A stretch of 40,480 nt of DNA from Polyangiaceae bacterium (GTDB lineage: Bacteria > Myxococcota_A > Polyangia > Polyangiales > Polyangiaceae): contig JADLFU010000110.1 in assembly GCA_020849655.1 (NCBI GenBank), positions 1-40,480 of the forward strand, read 5' to 3'. Positions 18,433 to 26,828 of the stretch are shown piece by piece (within the stretch, counting starts at the first letter, position 1; the number at the start of each line of letters is the position of its first letter). A model generated the notes under the pieces. The model saw only the letters and a program-made list of their open reading frames with translations. It had not been told where the DNA came from and made no database searches. A program made the translations under genes and the position numbers.

Positions 18433-19883
18433 TGCGGGTCCACTTCGTCGCGGTCGCCGGCACCGGGATGGGCGCGCTCGCGGGGCTCTTCCTCGAGGCC
18501 GGGCACGAGGTGAGCGGCTCGGACGCCGCGTTCGATCCGCCGATGGGCCCCGCGCTCGCGTCGTGGGGCGTGCGCTGCCTGACAGGCTTCGACCCTGCGC
18601 ACCTGTCGCCGCCGCCCGATCTCGTCGTCATCGGCAACGTGTGCCGTCGCGACAACCCGGAGGCGCGCGCCGCGATCGACGGCGGCCTCGCGTACACCGA
18701 CATGGCGCACGCGCTCGGCGAGCGCATCCTGCCCGGTCGATCCCCGCTCGTCGTCGCGGGCACGCACGGCAAGACGACGACGAGCGCGATGTGCGCGTAC
18801 CTGCTCGAGCGCGCGGGGCGCGAGCCCGGGTTCCTGATCGGCGGGCTGCCGAAGGATTTTCCCGCGAGCTACCGGCTCGGCCGCGCGCGCCGCGTCCTCG
18901 TCGGGCCGAGCGAGGCGCGGAGGGGCCCGCCCTTCGTCGTCGAGGGCGACGAGTACGACACGGCGTTCTTCGAGAAGACCCCGAAGTGCTGGCACTACCG
19001 GCCCGAGGTCGCGATCCTCACCTCCATCGAGCACGATCACGTCGACATCTACCCGACCGAGGCGTCGTACCTCGACGCGTTCCGCGGGTTCGTCGCGCGC
19101 GTGCCCGCGTCCGGGCTCATCGTCGCGGCCGCCGCGGACCCGCGCGTGCGAGCGCTCGTCGCGGGCGTCGAGGCCGAGGTCGCGACGTTCGCGCTCGACG
19201 GCGACGACACCGGCCAAGTCCCTCCCGACTACCTCGCGGCCATCGCGGTGAGGGACGCCCAGGGGACGACGTTTGATTTGTTCGCGGGCGGCTCGGCGTG
19301 CGGGCGCTTCGCGCTGCGGGTGCCGGGCGAGCACAACGTCCGCAACGCGGTGGCGGCGATCGTCGCCGCGGTGCACGGGTTCGGCGTGTCGTTCGAGGCG
19401 GCGCGGGCGGCGCTCCCGGGCTTCTCGGGCGTGCGGCGACGGCAGGATCTGCTCGGCGCGCCGGGCGGGGTCTCCGTCTACGACGATTTCGCGCACCACC
19501 CGACGGCGGTCGACGAGACCTTGCGCGCGCTCGCGTCGAAGCACCGGGGCGCGCGCCTCTGCGCGGTGTTCGAGCCGCGCAGCGCGACGGCGTGCCGCGC
19601 GATGCACCAGGAGGCCTACGCGCGCGCGTTCGGCGCCGCGGCGCGCGTGATCGTCGCGCCGCGCGGGCGCGCGACGGTCGACGGCGACGCGCTCGATCTC
19701 GCGCGCCTCGTCGACGATCTGCGCGCGGGCGGCGTCGACGCGACCAGCCCCGGCGATCTCGACGGCGTCGTCGGCGAGGTCGCGGCGTGGGCGCGCGAGG
19801 GGGACGTCGTCGCGCTCCTCTCGAACGGCGCCTTCGGGGGCGTGCCCGCGCGCGTCGTCGCGGCGCTCGAGGGGCGCGGGTGA
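18432..19883 (+). CDS. mpl: UDP-N-acetylmuramate:L-alanyl-gamma-D-glutamyl-meso-diaminopimelate ligase
   Basis: A 483-residue Mur-ligase family protein matching Mpl, which reattaches recycled murein tripeptide to UDP-MurNAc using ATP in the cytoplasm. The N-terminal domain carries the GTGMGALA-type nucleotide loop. The central domain has the P-loop GTHGKTT (110-116), EGDEYDTAFF and SIEHDHVDIY. The C-terminal domain has PGEHNVRNAVAA and YDDFAHHPTAV. The Mpl-specific EGDEYDTAFFEKTPKC region separates it from MurC. The ATG at 18432 overlaps the upstream stop (TGATG). It indicates peptidoglycan recycling and fits other wall-related genes in the window. Confidence 0.92.
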   Translation: MRVHFVAVAGTGMGALAGLFLEAGHEVSGSDAAFDPPMGPALASWGVRCLTGFDPAHLSPPPDLVVIGNVCRRDNPEARAAIDGGLAYTDMAHALGERILPGRSPLVVAGTHGKTTTSAMCAYLLERAGREPGFLIGGLPKDFPASYRLGRARRVLVGPSEARRGPPFVVEGDEYDTAFFEKTPKCWHYRPEVAILTSIEHDHVDIYPTEASYLDAFRGFVARVPASGLIVAAAADPRVRALVAGVEAEVATFALDGDDTGQVPPDYLAAIAVRDAQGTTFDLFAGGSACGRFALRVPGEHNVRNAVAAIVAAVHGFGVSFEAARAALPGFSGVRRRQDLLGAPGGVSVYDDFAHHPTAVDETLRALASKHRGARLCAVFEPRSATACRAMHQEAYARAFGAAARVIVAPRGRATVDGDALDLARLVDDLRAGGVDATSPGDLDGVVGEVAAWAREGDVVALLSNGAFGGVPARVVAALEGRG

Positions 19884-20383
19884 CGACGCTCGCGGCGACC
19901 CCGCTCGACGTCGCGGCGTACGCGCCGTACGGCGACGTGCTCGCGGCGGGTCGGGGCAGCGGGCGCCCCGCGAACCAGGGCACGTCGAGGAAGTTCGAGC
20001 ACCTGACCCGCCTCGAGAACCGCCGCGGCAGCGCGGCCAAGCTCCACGCGTCGGTGTTCCGCGCCACCCCCCGCGAGGCCGTGGCCTTCGAGCTCGCGCT
20101 GCTCGAGCGGCACCCCGCGTCGGCGCAGGCCTTCATCCCGATGAACGCGACGCGCTACCTCGCCATCGTGGCGCTCGGCGCGAGCGAGCCCGACCCCGCG
20201 ACCGCGCGGGCGTTCGTCGTCCCCGGCGCGGCCGGGATCACGTACCACCCGGGCGTGTGGCACCACCCGATCGTCGCGCTCGATGGGGAGACGGACTTCG
20301 TCTGCCTCGTCTGGGAGGCGGGCGGCGCGGACGACTGCGAAGAACTCCCGCTGCCGGCGGGCCGATGGAAGGTGACCTTTTGA
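19880..20383 (+). CDS. allA: Ureidoglycolate lyase family protein
   Basis: A 167-residue cupin-like protein matching ureidoglycolate lyase (AllA), which splits ureidoglycolate to glyoxylate and urea in purine breakdown. Visible family segments are FAPYGDVL-like AAYAPYGDVL, HPASAQAFIPM, YLAIVALG, ITYHPGVWHHPI and DFVCLVWE. No other allantoin genes are nearby, so the pathway context is missing. The GTG at 19880 overlaps the mpl stop (GTGA). An alternative substrate is possible. Confidence 0.88.
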   Translation: MTTLAATPLDVAAYAPYGDVLAAGRGSGRPANQGTSRKFEHLTRLENRRGSAAKLHASVFRATPREAVAFELALLERHPASAQAFIPMNATRYLAIVALGASEPDPATARAFVVPGAAGITYHPGVWHHPIVALDGETDFVCLVWEAGGADDCEELPLPAGRWKVTF

Positions 20384-21018
20384 CTGACACTCTCACGCGT
20401 CGACGTCTTCTCGCCGGGGTCGGCGCCGCCGGGCTGGGCGCGTGCGCGCCCCGCGTCCCCGCCATCGTCCGACAGCAGGACGGCAGCGACGTGCTGCGCA
20501 CGGAGGACGGCCCGGTGTCGATCGACGGCCGCGATCCGCAGCTGGGCCCACGTGACGCGCGGGTGCTCATCGTCGTGTTCAGCGACTTCGAGTGCCCGTT
20601 CTGCGCGGGCGCGGCGACGATGCTGAAGCAGCTGCAGGCGGATCGCCCGAAGACCCGCCTCGCGTTCAAGCACCACCCGCTCGTGCGTCACAACCGCGCT
20701 CGCGCGCTCGCGCTGTTCGCGCAGTCGGTGCACTTCGCGAGGGGCAACGACGCGTTCTGGCGGGTGCACGACCGCATCTTCTCGTCGGTCGAGGTGCCGT
20801 CCGACGAGGTGCTGCTCGCCTGGGCGGCCGAGCTCGGCCTCGCCAAGTACGATCTCGACGCGCAGGCGGCGTGGTCCGAGGAGAAGCTCCGCGTCGACGC
20901 CGAGCTCGCGGAGCGACTGAACATCAGCGCGACGCCGCACCTGTTCGTCAACGCGCGCAGCATCAGCGGGCTGCCGGCGTACGAGGCGCTGCGCGAGGCC
21001 GTCGACCAGGCGACGTAG
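20380..21018 (+). CDS. DsbA-like thioredoxin-fold protein with Tat/lipobox signal
   Basis: A 212-residue protein with a twin-arginine-like signal TRRRLLAGVGAAGLGAC that also holds a lipobox (Cys22). A DsbA-type thioredoxin domain with an inserted helical region follows. The active site is CPFC (Cys72, Cys75) in SDFECPFC, and the cis-Pro is in ISATPHLFVN. It resembles the Thioredoxin_4/DsbA group that forms or isomerises disulphides outside the cytoplasm. The TTG at 20380 was chosen: it overlaps the allA stop (TTGA) and has GGAAGGTGA 6 bases upstream. The in-frame ATG at 20365 is a possible alternative. The many Cys-rich lipoproteins nearby are plausible substrates, by inference only. Confidence 0.85.
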   Translation: MTDTLTRRRLLAGVGAAGLGACAPRVPAIVRQQDGSDVLRTEDGPVSIDGRDPQLGPRDARVLIVVFSDFECPFCAGAATMLKQLQADRPKTRLAFKHHPLVRHNRARALALFAQSVHFARGNDAFWRVHDRIFSSVEVPSDEVLLAWAAELGLAKYDLDAQAAWSEEKLRVDAELAERLNISATPHLFVNARSISGLPAYEALREAVDQAT

Positions 21019-21027
21019 TCCACGTCG
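21011..21027 (+). terminator. Small hairpin at end of the parvulin-mpl-allA-Dsb chain
   Basis: CGACGT and ACGTCG form a 6-bp stem around a 5-base loop that includes the stop codon. It is weak and lacks a T-run. Confidence 0.3.
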
Positions 21028-21096
21028 TCCACGCCACCCGCGCAGCCGGAGGGCAGGGGCGCGGGCGACCTCCCCGGCATGCCGGACTGGATCCGC

Positions 21097-21123
21097 TCGA
21101 CAGGGCGCGAATCGCGCTAGGCT
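21097..21123 (+). promoter_or_regulatory. Putative promoter for the lipoprotein at 21131
   Basis: TCGACA (21097-21102) and TAGGCT (21118-21123) are spaced by 15 bases. The -10-like box ends 7 bases before the ATG, as expected for a leaderless message. Confidence 0.35.
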
Positions 21124-21130
21124 GCTACCC

Positions 21131-22105
21131 ATGAAGATCATCGGCTGGCTTGGTTGGGTTGGCATCGTGGCGGTCGCGGCGTGCGGGGGCTCCTCCGACA
21201 GCACGACGAGCTCGACCGGTCCCTCGGCGGGCGCGGGCGGCGGCACCGCGGGCACGGCGGCGGCGGGCAAGGCCGGCGCTGCGGGGTCGACGTCGGGCGC
21301 AGGCGGCGCATCGGCAGGCGCGGCGGGGTCGACGTCGGGCGCGGGCGGCGCATCGGCAGGCGCGGCGGGGGCGACCGCGGGCGCCGGTGGATCGGCGGCA
21401 GGCGCGGGGGGCTCCACGGCGGGCGCGGGCGGCGCGTCTGCGGGCGCTGCGGGGGCGACCGCGGGTTCAGGTGGATCGGTGGCAGGGGCGGGTGGCTCCA
21501 GCGCGGGTGCAGGCGGCGTCTCCGCGGGCGCGGGCGGCTCCAGCGCGGGTGCAGGCGGCGTCTCCGCGGGCGCGGGCGGGTCGGCGGGCGCGGCGACGGC
21601 GAAGGCCGAGTGTGAGAAGGACGAAGATTGCTTCCTCCAGGCCGACTGCTGCGCGTGCGCGGGCGTGCCGAGCCCGGGGCCGGCCTGCGCCCTCGCGTGC
21701 GCGCTCGACCGGTGCGCGCCGCTGCAGCTGAAGGCAAAGTGCGCCGCGGGCCGGTGCGTGACCTCGGCCAACTGCGACGAGAGCCAGGTGCAGTGCAAGG
21801 CCGCCGCGCCGGACTGCGAGAAGGGCAAGACCCCGACGGTCGACCCCGCGACGGGGTGCTGGGGCCCGTGCATCGCGGTCGAGGAGTGCGCGAGCGTGCC
21901 TGACTGCAAGCGGTGCGACGACGCGGGTCAGCTCTGCGTCTCGTACAGCTCCAAGATCCAGCAGCCGCCCCACTGCGTGCCGCTGCCCAAGCCCTGCGAC
22001 AAGCCGAGCTGCGAGTGCGTGGGGCCGTCGGTGTGCGACGGCGTCTTCTCGGTCTGCAACGCGGACGACACGCATCTGTCGTGTCAGTGCCCGACGTGCG
22101 GCTGA
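21131..22105 (+). CDS. Cys-rich lipoprotein with 14-residue Gly/Ala/Ser repeats
   Basis: A 324-residue lipoprotein with a signal ending VAAC (Cys18). Residues 48-145 are seven tandem 14-residue units of the type AGAAGSTSGAGGAS, a flexible stalk. From about residue 155 a Cys-rich domain follows, with many short-spaced Cys (CEKDEDC, DCCACAG, CALACALDRC, CKRCDDAGQLC), probably disulphide-bonded. It contains an inserted segment resembling antistasin-like or EB-type modules, but no firm family is assigned. It is probably displayed at the cell surface. It is convergent with another linker-bearing lipoprotein, with a hairpin between them. Confidence 0.8.
   Translation: MKIIGWLGWVGIVAVAACGGSSDSTTSSTGPSAGAGGGTAGTAAAGKAGAAGSTSGAGGASAGAAGSTSGAGGASAGAAGATAGAGGSAAGAGGSTAGAGGASAGAAGATAGSGGSVAGAGGSSAGAGGVSAGAGGSSAGAGGVSAGAGGSAGAATAKAECEKDEDCFLQADCCACAGVPSPGPACALACALDRCAPLQLKAKCAAGRCVTSANCDESQVQCKAAAPDCEKGKTPTVDPATGCWGPCIAVEECASVPDCKRCDDAGQLCVSYSSKIQQPPHCVPLPKPCDKPSCECVGPSVCDGVFSVCNADDTHLSCQCPTCG
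21272..21565 (+). repeat. Seven 42-bp tandem units (14-residue repeat)
   Basis: Seven in-frame 42-bp units encode AGAAGSTSGAGGAS and variants, followed by a partial eighth. Units 1-2 and units 6-7 are nearly identical at DNA level, which suggests recent duplication. This is protein-coding repeat, not CRISPR. Confidence 0.85.
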
Positions 22106-22145
22106 GCGAGGGGCGCGCCGGGGCGCGATGATCGCGCCCCCTCGC
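22106..22145. terminator. Nested hairpins between convergent lipoprotein genes
   Basis: GGGGCGCG (22120-22127) and CGCGCCCC (22133-22140) form a perfect 8-bp stem with loop ATGAT. The same right arm can instead pair with GCGAGGGGCGCG (22106-22117) through CGCGCCCCCTCGC (22133-22145), with one bulged base. Either form would terminate both converging transcripts. Confidence 0.6.
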
Positions 22146-22156
22146 CCGCTCCGCCG

Positions 22157-24448
22157 TCAGGGCTTCGGCTCGGTGCAGAACCCGTTCACGCACTGATAGC
22201 CGTCCGCGAACCCGCAGCACTCGTTGGCGCTGCCGCACTTGGCGCCGGTGGGCTTGCAGGTCTGGTCGGGCGGGGTGCCGCACTTGTTGGTCGAGGGCAG
22301 GCACGTGAGCCCCGTGCAGCACTCGGACGCGGCGCCGCAGCCCGCGCCCTCGTCCTTGCAGGCGTCGAGCGCCCAGTAGCCGCGCATGTTCAGCGTCGTC
22401 AGCTCCTGGCCCGGCACCCACACCGCGGGGTGGCTGGGATCCTTGCCCGCGGCGGGGCTCTGGTCGATCGGCGCGAGCCACAGCTGCTTCGTGCCGCAGC
22501 CCTCACCGCACGACGCCTGGCCGGTGAGCGCGTTGCCGTACGTGCGGCGCGAGTGGAACACGATCCAGTAGTACCCGCCGGCCGCCTGGGGGGCGATCGT
22601 GGGCTCGAAGTTCAGGTCGCGGTCGCGGGCGCCGGCGGCGAACGGGTAGGAGGCTCCGTTGAGGCTGTCGAGGGCGATCTCCACGCCGGGGTTCTCGACG
22701 CTGGCCATGTAGAGGTTGCCCACCGAGCCCACCGACCCGAGCGCGCTGCCGCGCTGGTAGACCACCCACTTGTGATCGGGCGTGACGGAGGCAAACAAGA
22801 TCCAACTGAGCTTCGGATCGGCGCCAGGCTGCACGAGCACGCGCTCGTTCGTGGCTTTTCTCGCGACGGGATCCCAGTCCATCACGGCGAGCGCGCCCGG
22901 GCTGCCCTGGGTGTACGCGAGGAGCTTGTTGTCGGGGGAGAACGCCGGGTTGTGGAGCTGCTTGCCCTCGAGGCCCGAGCTCGGGATGGGTTGCGCCGTC
23001 ACGGCGTCGAAGGCGCCCGTGTCGACGCCCACGGGCCCGCGGATGGGGGAGAAGTTCTGGACGAGCACCGCGCCGTCCGCGCTGATGGCCGCCTGGGCCC
23101 AGCGGGACGCGCCCGAGCCTCCGGACGGATAGCCCGAGTACGTGGTGCTCTGCCCGAGCAGATCGAAGTTGTAGGACGACTCCTGCGGCCAGTTGCCGAC
23201 GTTCATGATGAGTGACTTGCCGTTCGCGCTCACCGTGTGGCACGACGGGCAGGCCATCCCCTGGGGCTGCAAGAAGTCCTCCGCTTGTTGCCCCGGCTTG
23301 ATGCGCATGACCCGGCCGGTGTTGATGGCCCAGTAGTACACCGTGCCGCGCAGGGCGCCGCTCGCCGCGTGCCAGGTCTGCTTGGCGATCTCCGTCGCGC
23401 CCGGCGCCCCGGGCGCGAGGCTGGTCACGCGGAACTGGATGGGCCCGCCCTTGCCCGACTCGAGCAGCCCCGTCCAGACGTCCTCGGGCAGCGTGAAGGC
23501 GCCCTGGCTGGGCTTCGAGTAGGCCTTGATCGACGTGAACGCCGAGGTGAAAGTGAACGCCAGCTCCTCGCCCGGGGTGTGCGTCCACATCACGCGCGGC
23601 GACGACAGCCCGCGGGGGAAGATGCTCTCGTCGTACGGATACAGCAGCGGTCCGCCGCCGCTGCCGGTCGGCGTGTCGAGCTTCGTCTGGCTGCCCGGCG
23701 GGACGTCGCCCGCGCCGAGCGTCGTCTGGATCTTGACAGTGAGCTTCGTGTCGGCGGTGAGGCCCTTCCAGGTCGCGACGACGGTCTCCTCTCCGCCGCT
23801 CTTGCCGCTCGCGGTGACGAGGCCGCCCGCGCCGATGGTCGCGAACGAGCCGGGCGAGATCTTCCACGTCGCGTCGCCGAGCGGCTGGCCGATCGATCCG
23901 TCCGAGTACACGACGCGCGCGGTGTAGCTCTGCGTCGCGGCCTTGCCGTCGACGACGGTGATCGTCGCCGAGCCCGGCGTGATCACGAGGCTCAGCGGCG
24001 TGGGCTGCGCCGCGCCCGCCGTCCCGGCCGCGCCGCTCGCGCCCGCCGAGGCCGCCGCGCCCGCCTGCCCACCTCCGCTCGCGCCTGCTTGACCTGCCTT
24101 TCCGCCGCTCGCGCCCGCGCCGCCGCTCGCACCAGCGCCGCCGCTCACACCCGCGCCGCCGCCCGCGCCGCCGCCCGCGCCCGCGGTCCCCGCCTGTCCG
24201 GCCTGCGCCTTGCCCGCGCTCCCCGCCTGCGCCGCCGCGCCGCTCGCGCCCGCCTTCGCGCCGCCCACGCCGCTCGCGCCTGCCTTCGCGCCTGCGCCGC
24301 CCGCGCCGGCCGCCGCCTTGCCCCCGCCGCCGCTCGCGCCCGTCTGCCCTGCCGCCGCGTCGCCGGGGGACGTGCCCTCCGATCCCGAGCCGCCGCAGGC
24401 GAGGGGGAGCGCGACAGCGAAGGCGAGCAGGCGAGGAAGGGTCTTCAT
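22157..24448 (-). CDS. Large lipoprotein: Gly/Ala linker, Ig-like domain, CxxCH and beta-propeller
   Basis: A 763-residue lipoprotein (lipobox PLAC, Cys18). Residues about 20-145 are a Gly/Ala/Ser-rich stalk. Residues about 150-235 look like a bacterial Ig-like (BIG2-type) domain, ending before a linker. A CPSCH motif (Cys400, Cys403, His404) matches a c-type haem site or a cytochrome-like module. WD40/TolB-like propeller blades follow (AAISADGAVLVQN, NPAFSPDNKLLAYTQG, VTPDHKWVVYQRG). The C-terminus carries two small Cys-knot repeats (CGAASECCTGLTC and CGSANECCGFADGYQC). It is likely surface-exposed. The ATG at 24448 begins the signal peptide, and TACTCT lies 8 bases upstream. Confidence 0.8.
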   Translation of the reverse strand: MKTLPRLLAFAVALPLACGGSGSEGTSPGDAAAGQTGASGGGGKAAAGAGGAGAKAGASGVGGAKAGASGAAAQAGSAGKAQAGQAGTAGAGGGAGGGAGVSGGAGASGGAGASGGKAGQAGASGGGQAGAAASAGASGAAGTAGAAQPTPLSLVITPGSATITVVDGKAATQSYTARVVYSDGSIGQPLGDATWKISPGSFATIGAGGLVTASGKSGGEETVVATWKGLTADTKLTVKIQTTLGAGDVPPGSQTKLDTPTGSGGGPLLYPYDESIFPRGLSSPRVMWTHTPGEELAFTFTSAFTSIKAYSKPSQGAFTLPEDVWTGLLESGKGGPIQFRVTSLAPGAPGATEIAKQTWHAASGALRGTVYYWAINTGRVMRIKPGQQAEDFLQPQGMACPSCHTVSANGKSLIMNVGNWPQESSYNFDLLGQSTTYSGYPSGGSGASRWAQAAISADGAVLVQNFSPIRGPVGVDTGAFDAVTAQPIPSSGLEGKQLHNPAFSPDNKLLAYTQGSPGALAVMDWDPVARKATNERVLVQPGADPKLSWILFASVTPDHKWVVYQRGSALGSVGSVGNLYMASVENPGVEIALDSLNGASYPFAAGARDRDLNFEPTIAPQAAGGYYWIVFHSRRTYGNALTGQASCGEGCGTKQLWLAPIDQSPAAGKDPSHPAVWVPGQELTTLNMRGYWALDACKDEGAGCGAASECCTGLTCLPSTNKCGTPPDQTCKPTGAKCGSANECCGFADGYQCVNGFCTEPKP

Positions 24449-24456
24449 GGCCGGTG

Positions 24457-24462
24457 AGAGTA
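24457..24462 (-). promoter_or_regulatory. Putative -10 box for the gene at 24448
   Basis: TACTCT on the minus strand ends 8 bases before the ATG, consistent with a leaderless transcript. No good -35 is seen. Confidence 0.3.
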
Positions 24463-24523
24463 GCGCAAGAAGCGTCGAACCGGCGCCCCTCCGTCGCCTC
24501 TCCGTCGCCTCGTGACAGCGGGC

Positions 24524-25372
24524 TCACACCTCGTCGACCTGGTCTGTCAGGCGCCTGAGCCAGCCCGTGACCGTGCGCTCGAGGCCCGGCGAGAGCGCCG
24601 CCTGGTCGTCCCGGCGCCACGCGAGCGCGCGCGTCAGCAGCTGCTCCTCCGCCGCGACGACCTCCGCGTGGAGCGCGGCGACCGCGCCCTCGTCGTCCGC
24701 CGTGGCGCCCGGCGGCGGGTCGATCGCCGCGCCCGCGAGGAAGTAGAGCTTCACCGGCAGCGGGAGCGGGCCGAGGCCCAGGTAGAGCGGCGTCACGTAC
24801 TTGTCACCGAGGGCCCGTGACACCCACTTTCCGAACAGCGTCGCGCGGACGCCGTCGGCGTCGAGCAGCTGGCGGTACAGCTCCTCGCTCCCGACCACCG
24901 CGAGCGGCACGATCGGCGCCTGCGCGCGCAGCGCGGCCTTCACGAAGCCCACGTGCCCGCCCCAGAAGAGCCGGTACCTGTCCTCCGATGCCGCGAGAGC
25001 CTCCCTCGCGCCCCCGGGGCAAGCCCAACATAGTTCACCACGTGACAGCAAGAGCTGCGCGTTCTCCGGGGTGCCGTCGACGCCGCCCAGGCGCCCGAGC
25101 GCGCGGCGCTGCGGCAGGGTGGCGTAGAGGACGTGGTCGCCCAGGCCGCGCAGCGGGCGGCGCGCGGCGTCCCAGACGCCCACCGACAGCGCGGCCGACT
25201 CGAGCGCGAACAGCCCGTGGTTCGACACCGTCAGCAGGCCGCCCGGTCGGCGGTAGACCTCGAAGCCCCGGTACTCCGGCCGAAAGTAGCGGGCGAGCGC
25301 CCGACCGCGGGCCATCGCGCGCTCGAACGCTCGGAGATCGAGGGGCCAGCCCTCCGTCGCGGGATCTCGCAT
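24524..25372 (-). CDS. Lysophospholipid acyltransferase-family protein (TMEM68/DGAT2-like)
   Basis: A 282-residue protein of the PlsC/LPLAT superfamily. The catalytic motif appears as SNHGLFALES (His52 with Glu58, in place of the usual H-x4-D). The second block is CPGGAREAL (119-126), like the PGG-x-E motif of DGAT2 and TMEM68-type acyltransferases. FVKAALRAQAPIVPLAVVG is the typical third block. It should transfer fatty acyl groups to a glycerolipid or alcohol at the membrane; the acceptor is unknown. The ATG at 25372 was chosen by the start of recognisable sequence. It is divergent from the FHA-sigma54 activator, about 100 bp away. Confidence 0.82.
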   Translation of the reverse strand: MRDPATEGWPLDLRAFERAMARGRALARYFRPEYRGFEVYRRPGGLLTVSNHGLFALESAALSVGVWDAARRPLRGLGDHVLYATLPQRRALGRLGGVDGTPENAQLLLSRGELCWACPGGAREALAASEDRYRLFWGGHVGFVKAALRAQAPIVPLAVVGSEELYRQLLDADGVRATLFGKWVSRALGDKYVTPLYLGLGPLPLPVKLYFLAGAAIDPPPGATADDEGAVAALHAEVVAAEEQLLTRALAWRRDDQAALSPGLERTVTGWLRRLTDQVDEV

Positions 25373-25475
25373 CGGTGGCGCGTCGTTACGAGGCGGAGGG
25401 GCGGCTGTAAAGGGGGCCGCGACGCGCTCGAGCGACAGGGTTGTCGGGCGCGCCTCCCCGCGCGAGCCTGGGCCG

Positions 25476-26798
25476 GTGACGAGGAGCAGAGACGAGGTCA
25501 CGACGCCGCTCGCGCCGCCGCCGCCTGCGCGCGCGCTCGACGCCCGGGCGCGCGTCATCGAGCCGGCGGGGCTCGCGCGACCGCTCACCCTGCGCCCGGC
25601 GCAGCCGGTGATCGTCGGCAGCGACGCCACGGCCGACTGGGTGCTCGCCGACAAGACGGTGTCGCGGCGGCACGTCGAGCTGGAGCTCGGTCCAGAGGGC
25701 GTGCGGGTGCGCGATCTCGGGAGCCGCAACGGGACGCACGTCGCCGAGCACAGGGTCGAGCAAGCGCGGCTCGCGCTCGGCGTGACGCTGCGGCTCGGGC
25801 GCGTCGTCGTGGCGCTCGACGTGGATCCCGCGACCGTCGCGGCGTCGCCGTCCCACGACGCCGACACCTACGAGCGGCTCACGTGCCGCTCGCCCGCGAT
25901 GAAGCGCGTGGCGGGCGTGCTCGCGCGCCTCGAGGCGTCGCTCGTGACCGTGCTCATCGAGGGCCCGAGCGGCGTGGGCAAGGAGCTGGTCGCGGAGGCG
26001 ATCCACGCGAGGTCTCCGCGCGCGGCGGGCAAGCTCGTGTCGCTGAACTGCGGCGCGCTGCCCCGCGAGCTGGTCGCGAGCGAGCTGTTCGGGCACGTGC
26101 GCGGCGCGTTCACCGGCGCGGGCGAGGCGCGCCGGGGCGCGTTCGAGGCGGCCGACGGCGGCACGCTGTTCCTCGACGAGATCGCCGAGCTCCCGCTGGA
26201 GGTGCAGCCCGTCTTGCTCCGCGCGCTCGCGACCGGGGAGGTGCGCAGGGTCGGCAGCGACGCCGTGACGAAGCGCCACGCGCGCGTCCTCGCGGCGACC
26301 AACCGCGATCTCGTCGAGGAGGTGCGCGCCGGGAGGTTCCGTGAGGATCTTTACTATCGCCTCGCGGTGATCCGCGTGACGGTGCCGCCCCTGTCCGAGC
26401 GGCCGGAGGACGTCGCGCCGCTCGCGCGCGCGTTCGCGGCCGAGGCGGGCGTCGAGCTGCCGCCGTCGGTGTCGTCCGCGCTCGAGGCGGCCCGCTGGCC
26501 TGGCAACGCGCGCGAGCTGCGCAACGCGGTGCAGGCGTACGCGGTGCTCGGGCACGTCCCGGAGTCAGCGTGCGCGCGAGGCGACACGCTCCAGGCCGCG
26601 CTGCGGGCGTGGCTCGATCCGCGGCGACCGTACGCCGAGCAGAAGGAGGCGCTGCTCGAGCTGTTCGCGAGGGACTACCTCGCCGCCGTGCTCGCGCAGA
26701 CGCGCGGCAACGTCTCGGCGGCCGCGAAGGTCTCCGGGCTCGATCGCGGGTGGGTCGCGAAGCTCGCCGACAAGCACAAGCTGCGCGATCCAGGGTGA
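25476..26798 (+). CDS. FHA-domain sigma54-dependent transcriptional activator
   Basis: A 440-residue regulator. The N-terminal FHA domain (about 30-112) has SRRH (63-66) and GSRNGT (82-87), which bind phosphothreonine peptides. The AAA+ domain (about 135-370) has Walker A GPSGVGKE (163-170), the sigma54-contacting GAFTGA loop (210-215), Walker B FLDEIAELP (232-240) and WPGNARELRNAV. A short Fis-like helix-turn-helix is at about 408-436. It should activate sigma54 promoters in response to a Ser/Thr kinase rather than a histidine kinase. The GTG at 25476 is the only suitable start. A sigma54-like site lies two genes downstream at 27747. Three Ser/Thr kinases in the window are candidate partners. 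Confidence 0.92.
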   Translation: MTRSRDEVTTPLAPPPPARALDARARVIEPAGLARPLTLRPAQPVIVGSDATADWVLADKTVSRRHVELELGPEGVRVRDLGSRNGTHVAEHRVEQARLALGVTLRLGRVVVALDVDPATVAASPSHDADTYERLTCRSPAMKRVAGVLARLEASLVTVLIEGPSGVGKELVAEAIHARSPRAAGKLVSLNCGALPRELVASELFGHVRGAFTGAGEARRGAFEAADGGTLFLDEIAELPLEVQPVLLRALATGEVRRVGSDAVTKRHARVLAATNRDLVEEVRAGRFREDLYYRLAVIRVTVPPLSERPEDVAPLARAFAAEAGVELPPSVSSALEAARWPGNARELRNAVQAYAVLGHVPESACARGDTLQAALRAWLDPRRPYAEQKEALLELFARDYLAAVLAQTRGNVSAAAKVSGLDRGWVAKLADKHKLRDPG

Positions 26799-26828
26799 GC
26801 CCGCTATCCTGTCTCCGCCTTGCGGACG

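Noticed and set aside
18432-19883. MurC (UDP-MurNAc:L-alanine ligase)
   Set aside because: The EGDEYDTAFFEKTPKC segment and overall pattern are those of Mpl, and no division/cell-wall mur cluster surrounds it.
21272-21565. Regular 42-bp repeats resembling a CRISPR array
   Set aside because: The units are contiguous without spacers and are in frame, encoding a 14-residue lipoprotein stalk; no cas genes are present.
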